64,000 nucleotides of DNA from an uncultured Lachnospiraceae bacterium (GCA_902798585.1 CADBXF010000010.1:66668-130667), one strand, 5' to 3'. Counted from the stretch's first letter, positions 43,352 to 52,564 are shown. Notes: generated by a model from the letters alone, not told the origin. A program made the numbers and translations.

Positions 43352-43382
43352 AAAAAAAGCGGGCCAGATTTCTCTGTCCCGC
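43352..43382 (-). terminator. Terminator after rpsT
   Basis: Minus-strand stem GCGGG.CAGA / TCTG.CCCGC (one A-G mismatch) with loop GAAA, followed by seven T. It closes the rpsT transcript before the convergent tRNA-Ser terminator. Confidence 0.9.
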
Positions 43383-43397
43383 CGCTTACTTTCAACA

Positions 43398-43661
43398 TTA
43401 AGCCATTGTATTGACCGCGCGCTGAAGTCTGGAGACTTTTCTGGCGGCATTATTCTTATGGAAAATGCCCTTTGCGGCAGCCTTATCAATCGCAACAATC
43501 GCAGTCTTAAGATTGGTCTCAGCCAAAGCCTTGTCACCGGCAGCCACGGCGGCATCTACTTTCTTGGTCAGAGTCTTAATCTTCGACTTGATAATCTTGT
43601 TGCGCAGCGTCTTCGTCTCAATAACAAGAATTCTCTTCTTCGCAGATTTGATATTTGCCAT
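43398..43661 (-). CDS. rpsT: 30S ribosomal protein S20
   Basis: S20 (87 residues) binds 16S rRNA in the small subunit. The sequence is typical: MANIKSAKKRILVIETKTLRN at the start, then a Lys/Ala-rich three-helix bundle (VDAAVAAGDKALAETNL, AAAKGIFHKNNAARKVSRLQR). Start at ATG 43659-43661 with a ggaggtg site. It has its own strong promoter, a leader of about 75 bases and its own terminator. S20 is known to control its own translation in other bacteria, so the leader may take part; no structure was proven here. Confidence 0.97.
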   Translation of the reverse strand: MANIKSAKKRILVIETKTLRNKIIKSKIKTLTKKVDAAVAAGDKALAETNLKTAIVAIDKAAAKGIFHKNNAARKVSRLQRAVNTMA

Positions 43662-43744
43662 ATTCACACCTCCTATACGTAGTCTGGTTCTTCGCATGAA
43701 TTGTGAACAGATCCGGACACGGACGCTCTGAACACACCGCATGA

Positions 43745-43773
43745 ATTGTATTACACAATCCGGCGTCTGTCAA
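43745..43773 (-). promoter_or_regulatory. Promoter of rpsT
   Basis: Minus strand TTGACA, 17 bases, TACAAT: near-perfect, as expected for a ribosomal protein gene. It lies between the end of holA and rpsT. Confidence 0.88.
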
Positions 43774-43814
43774 TAGCATTTTTCAAAAATTACCTGCGAT
43801 TTTTCGGAAAACAT

Positions 43815-44795
43815 TTATGCATTTCCGCATTGCTTCATCACAAACAGCTCCACTGCCATCCGGTCGGGCAACAAACCGTTTTTCACTTTGGCTTCCAGTT
43901 CCGAGCCGTACGCCACCGCAGCAGTCACGGCATCGATTGACGCGCCTCTTGCTGCTTTGACATATTTGCCGACGACAAAGGAACTCATCTTGAGCTGCTG
44001 CGCGATATCAAACGAGGACAGTCCCTTGCGAAGCAGCCGAAGCACGAGGGAAAACTGATAAAAACTGTTCGTGAGATTATACAGAATGACGGCCGGAGGC
44101 GTCTGTGCCGTCAACAGATCCCGGTACAATGCGACAGCCGCTCTTCGGTTCTTTGCCACAATCGCATCCACCATTTTAAACATCTGCGCCTGCGTAACAG
44201 CGGAGCTGAGCGTCAGAATATCATCCCTTGTCACCTCGTTGCGCCCGTAGCAATAGGCTGCAAGCTTGTCGGTTTCATTGGCGATGGAATGCAGATCGTT
44301 GTCCGCGATATCCGCAAGCAGCTTTGCATCCGCATCGGAAATCGCAAATCCGAGCCGTTTTAACATATTGGCGGCAAATGCAGCCGCATCCTTCTCCTGA
44401 AGCGGTTCAAAGGTTGCGATATGACCGTTCTCCTCGGCGTATTTGTAGAGACGGTTTCTCTTGTCGCACTCCTTTTCCGAAAACAGAAAATAGGTTGTCT
44501 CGGGGATTTCGTCGAGATGATCCGCGAGTGCACACGAGGATTTCAGCCAACCGCTGTCGCGTATGATAATCAATCGTCTTTCTGCAAGAAACGGAAGGGT
44601 TACGGCGGCCTCGAGCACTTCCATCGGATCCGCTTTGTTTCCCTCGAACACCGTGCGGTTCATGGTGTCGTCCTCCGGCAGAAGGGCGCGCGACAACCTG
44701 CTGAGGTAAACACGGCGAAGATAATCCTCTGTTCCGGTCAGAACATAGATTCTTCGCAGATTGCCCGATTGTAAGTCATCGCGGATAGTTCTCAT
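43815..44795 (-). CDS. holA: DNA polymerase III delta subunit
   Basis: HolA (326 residues) opens the beta clamp as part of the clamp loader. The N-terminal AAA-like domain has RIYVLTGTEDYLRRVYLSRL (in place of a working P-loop), LEAAVTLPFLAERRLIIIRDSGW and TYFLFSEKECDKRNRLYKY. The C-terminal collar domain includes IADNDLHSIANETDKLAAYC and SFYQFSLVLRLLRKGLSSFDIAQQL. Start ATG 44793-44795 with ggaggtc. It begins 2 bases after psd, though in many genomes it follows comEC, which here is two genes upstream; rpsT downstream is the usual neighbour. Confidence 0.92.
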   Translation of the reverse strand: MRTIRDDLQSGNLRRIYVLTGTEDYLRRVYLSRLSRALLPEDDTMNRTVFEGNKADPMEVLEAAVTLPFLAERRLIIIRDSGWLKSSCALADHLDEIPETTYFLFSEKECDKRNRLYKYAEENGHIATFEPLQEKDAAAFAANMLKRLGFAISDADAKLLADIADNDLHSIANETDKLAAYCYGRNEVTRDDILTLSSAVTQAQMFKMVDAIVAKNRRAAVALYRDLLTAQTPPAVILYNLTNSFYQFSLVLRLLRKGLSSFDIAQQLKMSSFVVGKYVKAARGASIDAVTAAVAYGSELEAKVKNGLLPDRMAVELFVMKQCGNA

Positions 44796-44797
44796 CC

Positions 44798-45685
44798 TTA
44801 TCGACCTCCGATGCGCTCTCCCATCTTGACGATTGTTTCGAATCCTTCGCCTGTGTTGTTTAACAGGTCCTCGCACGGCTTATAGCTGTCGGCGTCGACC
44901 AGTACAAGGATTGTCGACCCTCCGAATTCAAAATGGCCCTGTTCTTCGCCCTGGTAAACCTGCGCCGCGCCCATTTCGTCATTGACAATTTTGCCGACGC
45001 CCAGAGCTCCGACCTGCATAACGGTTACGCGGGCCCCGTCCAGGGTGATAATCTCGCAGCTCTCCCTTGCGTTTTCGCGGTATACCGCGGCATACCGGTG
45101 AATCAGAGGATGAACGGTGTACAATTTGCCGGGGATAATCCGATCGGACGATTTATAGCCGCTCACGGGATACATATAATGGTGATAATCATCGAGACTT
45201 AAGCGGAGCAGGAACAGATATCCGCCGTCATAAGCCTGTGCCGCCACCGGATCATCCAGGACTTCCGCAACCGTATACGGAATACCTTTGATGGAAAAGC
45301 AGGAGTCCTGCGAAATCGGATACACGCTTGCCTTGCAGTCGCAGGGCGACAAAAGCGCTTTGTCGGAAACCCTGTACGGGCGTGCCGACGGTTTAATCTC
45401 ACGCTTGAAGAAATCGTGGAACGAAGTATACTTTTTCTTCTTATACTCCGAAAGACAGATTCCGTTCTTACGCACGAATCCGCTCACGAAAAACGAGGAT
45501 ACAAAAGAGCTCATCACTGCCCTCTGCGCATTCGCATACCAGCGTGAAGAGACAAGCTTCATGATTCCTCTCGTGAAAACATTGGAGAACATCTTCTCAA
45601 TCAGAGCATTATTAGAAACCGGGATCGGCACTTCTCTGCCATCCCGGCCCTTATAACATTTCGGTTCCTTATCCGTGTTACTCAT
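44798..45685 (-). CDS. psd: Phosphatidylserine decarboxylase
   Basis: Psd (295 residues) makes phosphatidylethanolamine from phosphatidylserine. It is a pyruvoyl enzyme made as a proenzyme; the self-cleavage motif is EFGGSTILVLVDADS (Gly-Ser bond near residue 260), with the catalytic His in LSLDDYHHYMYPVSG and PLIHRYAAVYREN. The N-terminal helix region is membrane-facing. Start ATG 45683-45685 overlaps the pssA stop (ATGA), with a gggag site inside pssA, so both steps are made together. Confidence 0.93.
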   Translation of the reverse strand: MSNTDKEPKCYKGRDGREVPIPVSNNALIEKMFSNVFTRGIMKLVSSRWYANAQRAVMSSFVSSFFVSGFVRKNGICLSEYKKKKYTSFHDFFKREIKPSARPYRVSDKALLSPCDCKASVYPISQDSCFSIKGIPYTVAEVLDDPVAAQAYDGGYLFLLRLSLDDYHHYMYPVSGYKSSDRIIPGKLYTVHPLIHRYAAVYRENARESCEIITLDGARVTVMQVGALGVGKIVNDEMGAAQVYQGEEQGHFEFGGSTILVLVDADSYKPCEDLLNNTGEGFETIVKMGERIGGR

Positions 45686-46347
45686 ACAATCAATACTCCC
45701 GCAAAGAGTGCAAGACAACAAACAATCATAATCATCATTCCGCGTTTGTGAGGCTTGCGCACCGGAAAATTAAAGATATACAAAAATGCAACAAACAACA
45801 TGAATGCGCTGAAGAACAGCGGCAATGCATTCGTTTCGGAAACAAGCTTAGTCAGAATTCTTCCCACGATAAAGGCTACGGGGACACCGATGGCCGAAGC
45901 CGTAATCGGCATACCCTGATAGTACTCTCTGCGCTCGCTCGTCTCCGCCTGACGCTCCTCTTCCGTGACATTGAAATAGGCAAGTCGGATGACACCGCAA
46001 ATCGTCAATACCCATCCGGCAACGAGACCGAAGAAGCGAAGGTCATCGCCGAGATACAGCATAAAAGCAATCGTTGCCGGCGTTACACCGAAGCAAACGA
46101 TATCGCACAGCGAATCCAGCTGAATTCCGAACTTCTTTTCCTGCTCCGTCCGCTTGACCCGGCGCGCTACGGTGCCGTCAAACATATCGCAAAGACCGGC
46201 AAGCATCAAGAAAAAGATGCTCCATCGAAAATCCGTCTGTTCGGTGGCACTCCAGGCGAGATACATGCTTACAAATGCAAAAGTAACTCCGATATAGGTC
46301 AAAATAACCGAGGGATTGTAAAAACCAACAAATCGATTTTCTTTCAT
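45682..46347 (-). CDS. pssA: CDP-diacylglycerol-serine O-phosphatidyltransferase
   Basis: A 221-residue membrane enzyme that forms phosphatidylserine from CDP-diacylglycerol and serine. The CDP-alcohol phosphotransferase motif is complete: CDMFDGTVARR ... FGIQLDSLCD (D-x2-D-G-x2-A-R, G-x3-D-x3-D). About six membrane segments are visible (VILTYIGVTFAFVSMYLAW, WSIFFLMLAGLC, ATIAFMLYLG, FFGLVAGWVLTICGVIRL and two near the C-terminus). Its pairing with psd supports serine as substrate. Start ATG 46345-46347 (MKENRFVGFYNPSV); the ribosome site is weak or far (agagga). Own promoter at 46386-46414. Confidence 0.9.
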   Translation of the reverse strand: MKENRFVGFYNPSVILTYIGVTFAFVSMYLAWSATEQTDFRWSIFFLMLAGLCDMFDGTVARRVKRTEQEKKFGIQLDSLCDIVCFGVTPATIAFMLYLGDDLRFFGLVAGWVLTICGVIRLAYFNVTEEERQAETSERREYYQGMPITASAIGVPVAFIVGRILTKLVSETNALPLFFSAFMLFVAFLYIFNFPVRKPHKRGMMIMIVCCLALFAGVLIV

Positions 46348-46385
46348 GAGACTCACACATCCTCTGAGGAAATATTTCTGACACG

Positions 46386-46414
46386 ATTTTATCATCATTT
46401 GCCGTAAAAAGCAA
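46386..46414 (-). promoter_or_regulatory. Promoter of pssA-psd-holA
   Basis: Minus strand TTGCTT, 17 bases, TAAAAT. It lies directly after the comEC stop codon. Confidence 0.65.
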
Positions 46415-46417
46415 ACC

Positions 46418-48706
46418 TTATTTCCCTTCTCCGGACAAATAGGAAGTCACAAATATGCCTCCCCTGGTAAATGAAACCGTGACCTGACCCGAGGTTTGTG
46501 TAATATACACTCCGGCTCCCGTTCTCCGCAAAGCTTCCGCAACAAGCGGCGAAGGATGCCCGTAGTTGTTTCTCCCGCAGGAAATCACGGTAACCTCCGG
46601 ATGAACCGCTTCATAAAACTCCTCCGACAGGGAATGAACCGAGCCGTGATGCGCTACCTTCAGATACCCGGCGCGAAGTGTGGCTGAGCCGTATCGCTCC
46701 GCAAGACATTCGAGTATTTCCGCGTCGGAGTCCGCCGCAAATACGGCTTCCCCGTAACGGTCCGAAAGCCTCAAAACCAGATTGCCGTCATTCCGATTCT
46801 CACTTCCCGTTTCCCCACAGGGCCAGAGCACTGTTATCTCAAGCGCGTCCGACAAAAAGCCGCAGGGCACCTTCAGGGTATCGCCCCCGGCAACCGTATG
46901 TATCCGCTCCGAACGCACCGGAATTTCCGAAACGAAATCACTGTCTGCTTCCGTAATCGGGAATACCAGTTCTGCGGATTCCCATTTTTCGCTCAAGAGC
47001 GCATTAAGGCCGTTGACATGGTCGGCATCCGTGTGTGTCACGAAGACTGCCGACGGCTCTTCGTAGCCGTGGTACTCAAGAAACGGTTGAAGCACTCTTT
47101 CCCCTACTTTTGACCGGCTTGTGCTGCCGCAGTCGATTACGATACAGGCCGGGCCTTTCATAATCACACAGCAGTCTCCCTGCCCGACGGAAAGGTTTGC
47201 AATTTTAAGCACCCCGGAATGAATCGGAATAAAGCACAGAAAGGCTGCTGCCGCAATCACCGTCGACAGCCGCGATTTCTTAAGGACAAGCAGCAAAACA
47301 AGCAACGCCGTCGCTGTGTAAAAAACAAGGGAATACCACCGCGGAAAGCCTGTGACAACAACTGCAAACGGAAGCTTGCGGACATGCAGGCTCATCCCGT
47401 GAAGCATCCGCAGCCCGAAACAAGCCGGTCCGGAGATGAATTTCCCGACGGACAGGGCTATTCCCGACGCAAGAATCCCCGCGGCCGCGCTTACAAAAAT
47501 GATGCTTATCATCGGAACGAAAGCCGCATTCAACACAAAGCCGTAGGGTGAAATCTTATGAAACAATGCAATTTGTGCCGGCATCAGAAGAAACTGAAGA
47601 AAAATCGTAAACCGAAACGCTTTTCCGACCTTTTTCAACAACCGGTACTTGAAAGAGTCCGGTTCTCTCCCGCATAAGCTTTTCTCCCGGTATGTTTCCA
47701 TCCGCATCAAAAGCAAAATCGCATAAGCGCAGACAAAGGACAACAGAAAACCGCTTTGGAGACAAAGTGTCGGTCTTCGTATAAGCATAACCGCCATAAC
47801 AAAGGTAACGGAGGTAATACGGTCCGCGGTTCTTCGCACGACAATTCCGAAGCTCACGAACAAATAGCACAACACAGCGCGGACGCAGGACGGCGGAAAC
47901 CCGGTCACCCATCCGTAGACAAGAAGCCCCGCCGAGGTCGTCAGTCTTGCGTAGGACTTCCTCTGAAAGCGGGAAAACAGATAATAAAGCGCGCCTCCCA
48001 AAGCAGCGACATGCATTCCGCTCACAGCCAGAATATGCGCCATTCCTAGTTCACGGAACCGTTCCTCCTCCGACGGTTCCATCGCATCCCGGTCACCGCA
48101 CAAAATACCGTTCACAATCCCCTGCAGGCTCTCGGGAAAAAGCAACGCAATCCGCTCTTTGATCCGCGCCCGGAATCCCGCGATTTTTTCCCGAATACCG
48201 CTTACCCCGCGACCGACAATGTGATACCCGGACGCAGCAACCGTCACACCGAGACTTCGATAATATGCTGCGGCATTCCATTCGCCGTCATTGGCCGGAC
48301 CTTCAATCTTAACAAAAGGCCCCTGCAAAACAACAACAGCGTCAGCGGACGGAATATCATTCCCGCAGTATGCAAGTACTCCGAATCGTCCGCTCAATCC
48401 TTCGGGATAAGCAATAAACCAGGCCTCCCGCACTTCCCCGACGGATGCTTCAATCTCTTTTTTATCAAGCATCGCGTCGGCATACCGCGTCTCCGCCTGC
48501 GCATAGAGCGCACCGTAAGAAGCCCCCAGGAGAAAACAAACCGGAAGGCAAACGGTGATTGTCGGAAATGTGTGCAACACATGGGATAAAGCAACAACGC
48601 CTGCAAGAAGAAATCCTGCGGTCATCGTCTTCACAGACTGCAGAAACAAGCCGGAGACAATTCCTGCAACTGCACAGAGAGACGCCCAAAACAAAGGGCG
48701 TTTCAT
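46418..48706 (-). CDS. comEC: DNA uptake channel ComEC/Rec2
   Basis: ComEC (762 residues) is the inner-membrane channel for transforming DNA. An N-terminal membrane pair and DUF4131 region (about 1-180) lead to the competence domain, with NGILCGDRDAM, LGMAHILAVSGMHVAALGG and GFPPSCVRAVLCYLFV and several membrane helices. The C-terminal metallo-beta-lactamase domain has SVGQGDCCVIMKGPACIVIDCG, FVTHTDADHVNGLNALL and LKVAHHGSVHSLSEEF, and likely degrades one strand. Full-length with all motifs. ATG with aaagga site, 63 bases after the GerMN lipoprotein gene. comEA lies 3.2 kb upstream on the same strand. Confidence 0.93.
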   Translation of the reverse strand: MKRPLFWASLCAVAGIVSGLFLQSVKTMTAGFLLAGVVALSHVLHTFPTITVCLPVCFLLGASYGALYAQAETRYADAMLDKKEIEASVGEVREAWFIAYPEGLSGRFGVLAYCGNDIPSADAVVVLQGPFVKIEGPANDGEWNAAAYYRSLGVTVAASGYHIVGRGVSGIREKIAGFRARIKERIALLFPESLQGIVNGILCGDRDAMEPSEEERFRELGMAHILAVSGMHVAALGGALYYLFSRFQRKSYARLTTSAGLLVYGWVTGFPPSCVRAVLCYLFVSFGIVVRRTADRITSVTFVMAVMLIRRPTLCLQSGFLLSFVCAYAILLLMRMETYREKSLCGREPDSFKYRLLKKVGKAFRFTIFLQFLLMPAQIALFHKISPYGFVLNAAFVPMISIIFVSAAAGILASGIALSVGKFISGPACFGLRMLHGMSLHVRKLPFAVVVTGFPRWYSLVFYTATALLVLLLVLKKSRLSTVIAAAAFLCFIPIHSGVLKIANLSVGQGDCCVIMKGPACIVIDCGSTSRSKVGERVLQPFLEYHGYEEPSAVFVTHTDADHVNGLNALLSEKWESAELVFPITEADSDFVSEIPVRSERIHTVAGGDTLKVPCGFLSDALEITVLWPCGETGSENRNDGNLVLRLSDRYGEAVFAADSDAEILECLAERYGSATLRAGYLKVAHHGSVHSLSEEFYEAVHPEVTVISCGRNNYGHPSPLVAEALRRTGAGVYITQTSGQVTVSFTRGGIFVTSYLSGEGK

Positions 48707-48769
48707 GAAACTGTCCTTTCACCCGCATCGCGGGCACCTATAGAAAACCAATCGTGATTTATACTCTCA

Positions 48770-49696
48770 TCAATTCATGGCAGCAGCGATGGATGCCACG
48801 CAAACCGCAGGAAGCTCATACTCCCGGTATGTCTGAAGCCTGATGCCTTCCACGCTGTATACCACACCTTCGATATCCGGTCCGGTTCCTCCTGCGGACG
48901 ACACGATGATGGATGTCGTTATCGCCTGAATCACGGAAGCTCCCGATACGGGAACCGGATTCTTCTCAAACTCCTTCGAGAAATCCACATAGCATATACC
49001 GTCACGGACTCGCACATCAAGAATGCGGACACCATCGGGCGTAACTTTAACAAACCCTGTCTCGTTCTCGGCTGGGCCGGCAAGAAGCGCCTCCAAAACA
49101 TATCGCGGGCGCAATTCGTAATCGTTGAATAAAACCTTGCGGAATACGGTCTTAAGCTCGCGTCGGTCTGCCGTGGCAAACTGCAGGGCAATCTCCGAGA
49201 CCTCGGTCGTATCCGTGACATTCAGATAAAAATCGCTCGCATGGAATTCAACCGGGCCGTATTCCGTCTTGAACAACGGCTCCCCGTTCAAAGTAAGCAG
49301 GAAGCGGTAGGTGTCGGGAACCTGTGAAAGCGTGCGAACCACGGCCGCCCTTACCAGTATTTCCCGAAGCGCGTTGCTCTTGTTGTATTTCGAAAAATCA
49401 ACACTTACCAATCCGGATTCCAGCGATACGGAAGCAATTTCAAAATCATCCGAAAGCACGGAATAATAACCCTTGTCCGGATCCCCCTCGTCCAGCTGTA
49501 CCGCCAGTTCCCGAAGAATTGCGGATGAGTTCGCTGCCACCGCGGAATACGGCATGGCAATCAGTTCTTTTTCGCCTCTTCGACAACAATATACCGCGTA
49601 TTCGCCTTCCGCGACATCACGGGACTGCGTCTTACCGCACGAAGCTGCAACAGCGGCGGAAAGAACAAGCAAAACAAGTAACCAGAGTCGTTTCAT
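48770..49696 (-). CDS. GerMN-domain lipoprotein
   Basis: A 308-residue lipoprotein: signal MKRLWLLVLLVLSAAVAASC with Cys20 as lipid site. It contains two GerMN domains, the first around VLSDDFEIASVSLESGLVSVDFSKY, the second around GVRILDVRVRDGICYVDFSKEF, each with the beta pattern of the GerM/LpqB family. Such proteins often accompany two-component systems as outside sensors or modulators (LpqB with MtrAB). Here its start overlaps the histidine kinase stop (ATGA), which ties it to the signalling system. Despite the family name it gives no evidence of sporulation. Confidence 0.87.
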   Translation of the reverse strand: MKRLWLLVLLVLSAAVAASCGKTQSRDVAEGEYAVYCCRRGEKELIAMPYSAVAANSSAILRELAVQLDEGDPDKGYYSVLSDDFEIASVSLESGLVSVDFSKYNKSNALREILVRAAVVRTLSQVPDTYRFLLTLNGEPLFKTEYGPVEFHASDFYLNVTDTTEVSEIALQFATADRRELKTVFRKVLFNDYELRPRYVLEALLAGPAENETGFVKVTPDGVRILDVRVRDGICYVDFSKEFEKNPVPVSGASVIQAITTSIIVSSAGGTGPDIEGVVYSVEGIRLQTYREYELPAVCVASIAAAMN

Positions 49697-51144
49697 TGAT
49701 TCCCACCGCCTTTCTGCTGTCTTGCCAGCGGGATTCGTATGGAAAATGTCGTTCCCTCATTTTCCTTGCTGAAGGCCTTAATCTGACCTCCGTGCGCGGA
49801 AATAATCTCCTTTGTGATTGCAAGGCCCAGACCGGTTCCGCCGGTCGCACGCGAACGATCCTTGTCCACACGGTAGAAACGCTCGAAAATATGGGAAATA
49901 TGCGGCTCCGGAATGCCGTAGCCGGTATCCTGAACCGTGACAAAGAAATAGGTCATATTGGCATTCAGCGTCACAAATACATTGCCCTGCGGTCTATTGT
50001 ACAGGATGGCGTTCTCGACAATATTGGTGATTGCCGTAAGAAGCTTTGCTTCGTCGACATCCGCATAAACATCGCGGTAGCTCTCGTAAACGACCTCCAC
50101 CTCATGGCTCTCCGCAAGAGGACGGATTCGCTTAAGAATGACATCCAGCAAATCGTTGATGTGCGTCCGCTCGAAGCGCACGACATCGGTTCTCCGGTCG
50201 AGACGGGCCAATGCCAGCAAATCGGAAATGATATGGTTTTCCCGATCGATTTCGGAATTGATGTCCGTGAGGAATTCCCGGACATCCGGAGAAAACTCCT
50301 GACCGGATTGCAGCAATGCATCCGAAAGAACCTTCATTGAAGTCATCGGCGTCTTCAACTCATGGGAGACATCGGAGATAAAGTTTCTTCTCTTCTCATC
50401 GGTCTCCTGCGTCTGCTCCAAAAGCTCGTTCACGGCATCGGTAATCCCTGCCACCTGTCGGTTTTGGTATACGGAAAGACGGTTATCCCGATTGCCGGAA
50501 TTGATGGCAGCCAATTGGTCTTTGATCTCCCGCAGAGGCTGCGTGAAAAAATATGCCCGGAAAATCGCATATGCCAGCGTTACAATCAAAACACAGAGAC
50601 AGACAAGAATGACAAGCCTTCGAAGCGTGTTGTAATGCCCCAACTCCTCTCCGATGGGATATGTCATATAAAAGACTCCGGCTGCGCCTTCCTTGGAGCG
50701 CATGGCAACAGGCTTGATAATCGTTGCCGTGCAATTCGACTCGTCGACATCGAAATAACTCTTGCCCGAAAGCGCCGACGGCACATGCGAAATCACGAGA
50801 TAACGACGGTTGTCATCCGTTCCGAAGCGGGTGCGAAAAGAATCATAGACGATGCCGAGCTGACTGTCCGCCAGAATCACACGGCCGTTGTAGGTGTCCG
50901 CCAGGACATCGAGCTCCTGCCTGGTAAAATCGTTCGGCGCCACGGAATAACCGCTGAATTCAACGGCTGAAGACAGAGCTGAGACATAAGAAGATATGCG
51001 ATTATGACTGTTGTCATACGCATGACGATGGGTATATTTGACGATAATCAGCGAAATCAAAACACAGGAAGCAATCCCGCACACAATCGTGGCGAGAAAC
51101 AGAGAAAATGTCATGCTGGTTTTGCGTCGCAGCTTATTCATCAT
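49693..51144 (-). CDS. Sensor histidine kinase (OmpR-partner type)
   Basis: A 483-residue membrane kinase. Membrane segments at about 11-36 (MTFSLFLATIVCGIASCVLISLIIV) and 177-200 enclose an outer sensor domain of about 140 residues. HAMP follows (FFTQPLREIKDQLAAINSG). The phosphorylated His261 is in FISDVSHELKTPMTSMK; the ATP domain has N box NIVENAILYN, G1 DTGYGIPE, F box HIFERFYRVDK and G2 GGTGLGLAITK. It resembles PhoR/WalK kinases. Its start overlaps the regulator stop (ATGA). Signal unknown. Confidence 0.92.
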   Translation of the reverse strand: MMNKLRRKTSMTFSLFLATIVCGIASCVLISLIIVKYTHRHAYDNSHNRISSYVSALSSAVEFSGYSVAPNDFTRQELDVLADTYNGRVILADSQLGIVYDSFRTRFGTDDNRRYLVISHVPSALSGKSYFDVDESNCTATIIKPVAMRSKEGAAGVFYMTYPIGEELGHYNTLRRLVILVCLCVLIVTLAYAIFRAYFFTQPLREIKDQLAAINSGNRDNRLSVYQNRQVAGITDAVNELLEQTQETDEKRRNFISDVSHELKTPMTSMKVLSDALLQSGQEFSPDVREFLTDINSEIDRENHIISDLLALARLDRRTDVVRFERTHINDLLDVILKRIRPLAESHEVEVVYESYRDVYADVDEAKLLTAITNIVENAILYNRPQGNVFVTLNANMTYFFVTVQDTGYGIPEPHISHIFERFYRVDKDRSRATGGTGLGLAITKEIISAHGGQIKAFSKENEGTTFSIRIPLARQQKGGGNQ

Positions 51145-51833
51145 TCATGATCGGAAAAATAGTATCCCACTCCCCACTTAGTGTGAACAAAAATCGGTTC
51201 GCTTGCATCCGGCTCAATCTTCTCACGGAGACGCCGGACATGGACATCCACCGTACGCGCGTCCTTGAGATAGTCGTAACCCCATACGATATTCATCAGA
51301 TTCTCACGGGAATAAATCTTGTTCGGATGTGTCAGAAGAAGCTCCAGAACATCATACTCCTTCACCGTGAGCCGGATTTCGTTGCCGTTAACGAAGACCT
51401 GACGGCTCTCCGGAACAAGGCGCAGTCCGCGGTATTGAATCTCCTTCGATGCAGATGCATCCGAGGTAAGCTCGCTTCTGCGGAAAATCGCCTTCATGCG
51501 TGCCTTCACCTCAAGAATATTAAACGGTTTCGTGATATAGTCATCGGCGCCGTACTCCAGACCGAGAATCTTGTCGGAGTCGTCTCCCTTGGCCGTGAGC
51601 ATGATAATCGGCACCTGCGAGGTCTCGCGAATCTTACGGCACACCTCATAGCCGCTGAGCTTCGGAAGCATGACATCAAGCAAAATCAAATCATAGGAAC
51701 CGCTCGCAACCTTCTCTACCGCCTCCTCACCGTCATAGGCGCAGTCAACAATCATGCAATCGGACTCAAGACTGAATTTGATTCCCTTGGCAATCAATTT
51801 CTCATCATCAACGACCAAAACACGCTTTCCCAT
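51141..51833 (-). CDS. OmpR-family response regulator
   Basis: A 230-residue regulator. The receiver domain has acidic pocket VVDDEK, phosphorylated Asp53 in LILLDVMLPKLSG, Thr in IIMLTAKG and Lys102 in DYITKPFN. The C-terminal winged helix has EIRLTVKEYDVLELLLTHPNKIYSRENLMNIVWG and ARTVDVHVRRLREKIE, close to WalR/PhoP regulators. It controls unknown genes; the nearest are the kinase, GerMN lipoprotein and com genes. ATG 51831-51833 with ggaggt, 39 bases after comEA. Confidence 0.94.
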   Translation of the reverse strand: MGKRVLVVDDEKLIAKGIKFSLESDCMIVDCAYDGEEAVEKVASGSYDLILLDVMLPKLSGYEVCRKIRETSQVPIIMLTAKGDDSDKILGLEYGADDYITKPFNILEVKARMKAIFRRSELTSDASASKEIQYRGLRLVPESRQVFVNGNEIRLTVKEYDVLELLLTHPNKIYSRENLMNIVWGYDYLKDARTVDVHVRRLREKIEPDASEPIFVHTKWGVGYYFSDHE

Positions 51834-51872
51834 AGCACCTCCGCCTGCGCGAATTCCGTCACCGGTCCGGGA

Positions 51873-52526
51873 CTACCTTGCGCAGATATGATTTTGTATC
51901 CTGTCAAACAGCGCCGACTTGATTCCCGGCACTTTCATAATGTCCTCCGCATTGCGAAAAGGACCGTTCTTCTCACGGTAAGCGATAATGTCTCCTGCCT
52001 TCTTCTCCCCGATTCCCGGCAGTGACATGAGCCGGGAGACATCAGCCGTGTTGATATTCACGGGTCCGACCTCCGATTCCGGCTCCGCCGCAACCATCGG
52101 AATTGCAACCACTTCATCGGCAAACGGGACATAAATCTTCATCCCGTCCGATACCGGCTGCGCGAGATTCAGAAAGCTTGTCGCGGCCCCCTCGGAAAAT
52201 CCGCCGGCCGCTTCGAGAGCATCGGCAATACGCGCCCCCTTCGTCAGGAAGAAGATTCCTTCTTCTCCAACCGCTCCACACACATGGACGCAAACGGAAG
52301 AATCTTCAGCAAAAGCAGAAACGCCCTGACCGCGGTCTTCGTCAGTTTCCCGAAGAGTTTCGCCAGGATTCGAAGGAACGAGCGCTTCTTCGGCTTCTTT
52401 TGTTGTTTTGCTTTGGATTGCAAGGCCTTCCCCTCTCCCGTGAATAAACAGATAGACTGCCCCGGCCAGCAAAAAGAGCGCTGCGGACAGCACTGCCGGG
52501 ACTTTTTTTGATTTGAAATGCGTCAT
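51873..52526 (-). CDS. comEA: Competence DNA-binding protein ComEA
   Basis: ComEA (217 residues) binds double-stranded DNA at the cell surface and passes it to ComEC. N-terminal membrane anchor (VPAVLSAALFLLAGAVYLFIHG, about 9-30), a flexible acidic linker, an SLBB domain (VCVHVCGAVGEEGIFFLTKG ... NLAQPVSDGMKIYVPF), and the helix-hairpin-helix DNA-binding domain (VNINTADVSRLMSLPGIGEKKAGDII ... FRNAEDIMKVPGIK). Start ATG 52524-52526 with gaaggga; promoter just upstream. Confidence 0.92.
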   Translation of the reverse strand: MTHFKSKKVPAVLSAALFLLAGAVYLFIHGRGEGLAIQSKTTKEAEEALVPSNPGETLRETDEDRGQGVSAFAEDSSVCVHVCGAVGEEGIFFLTKGARIADALEAAGGFSEGAATSFLNLAQPVSDGMKIYVPFADEVVAIPMVAAEPESEVGPVNINTADVSRLMSLPGIGEKKAGDIIAYREKNGPFRNAEDIMKVPGIKSALFDRIQNHICAR

Positions 52527-52564
52527 ATCGAACTCCCTTCCGACGCACCTCACACAGTACTGTT

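Noticed and set aside
48770-49696. Spore germination protein GerM
   Set aside because: The GerMN domain also occurs in non-spore signalling lipoproteins; the overlap with a histidine kinase gene and the lack of spore genes favour that role.
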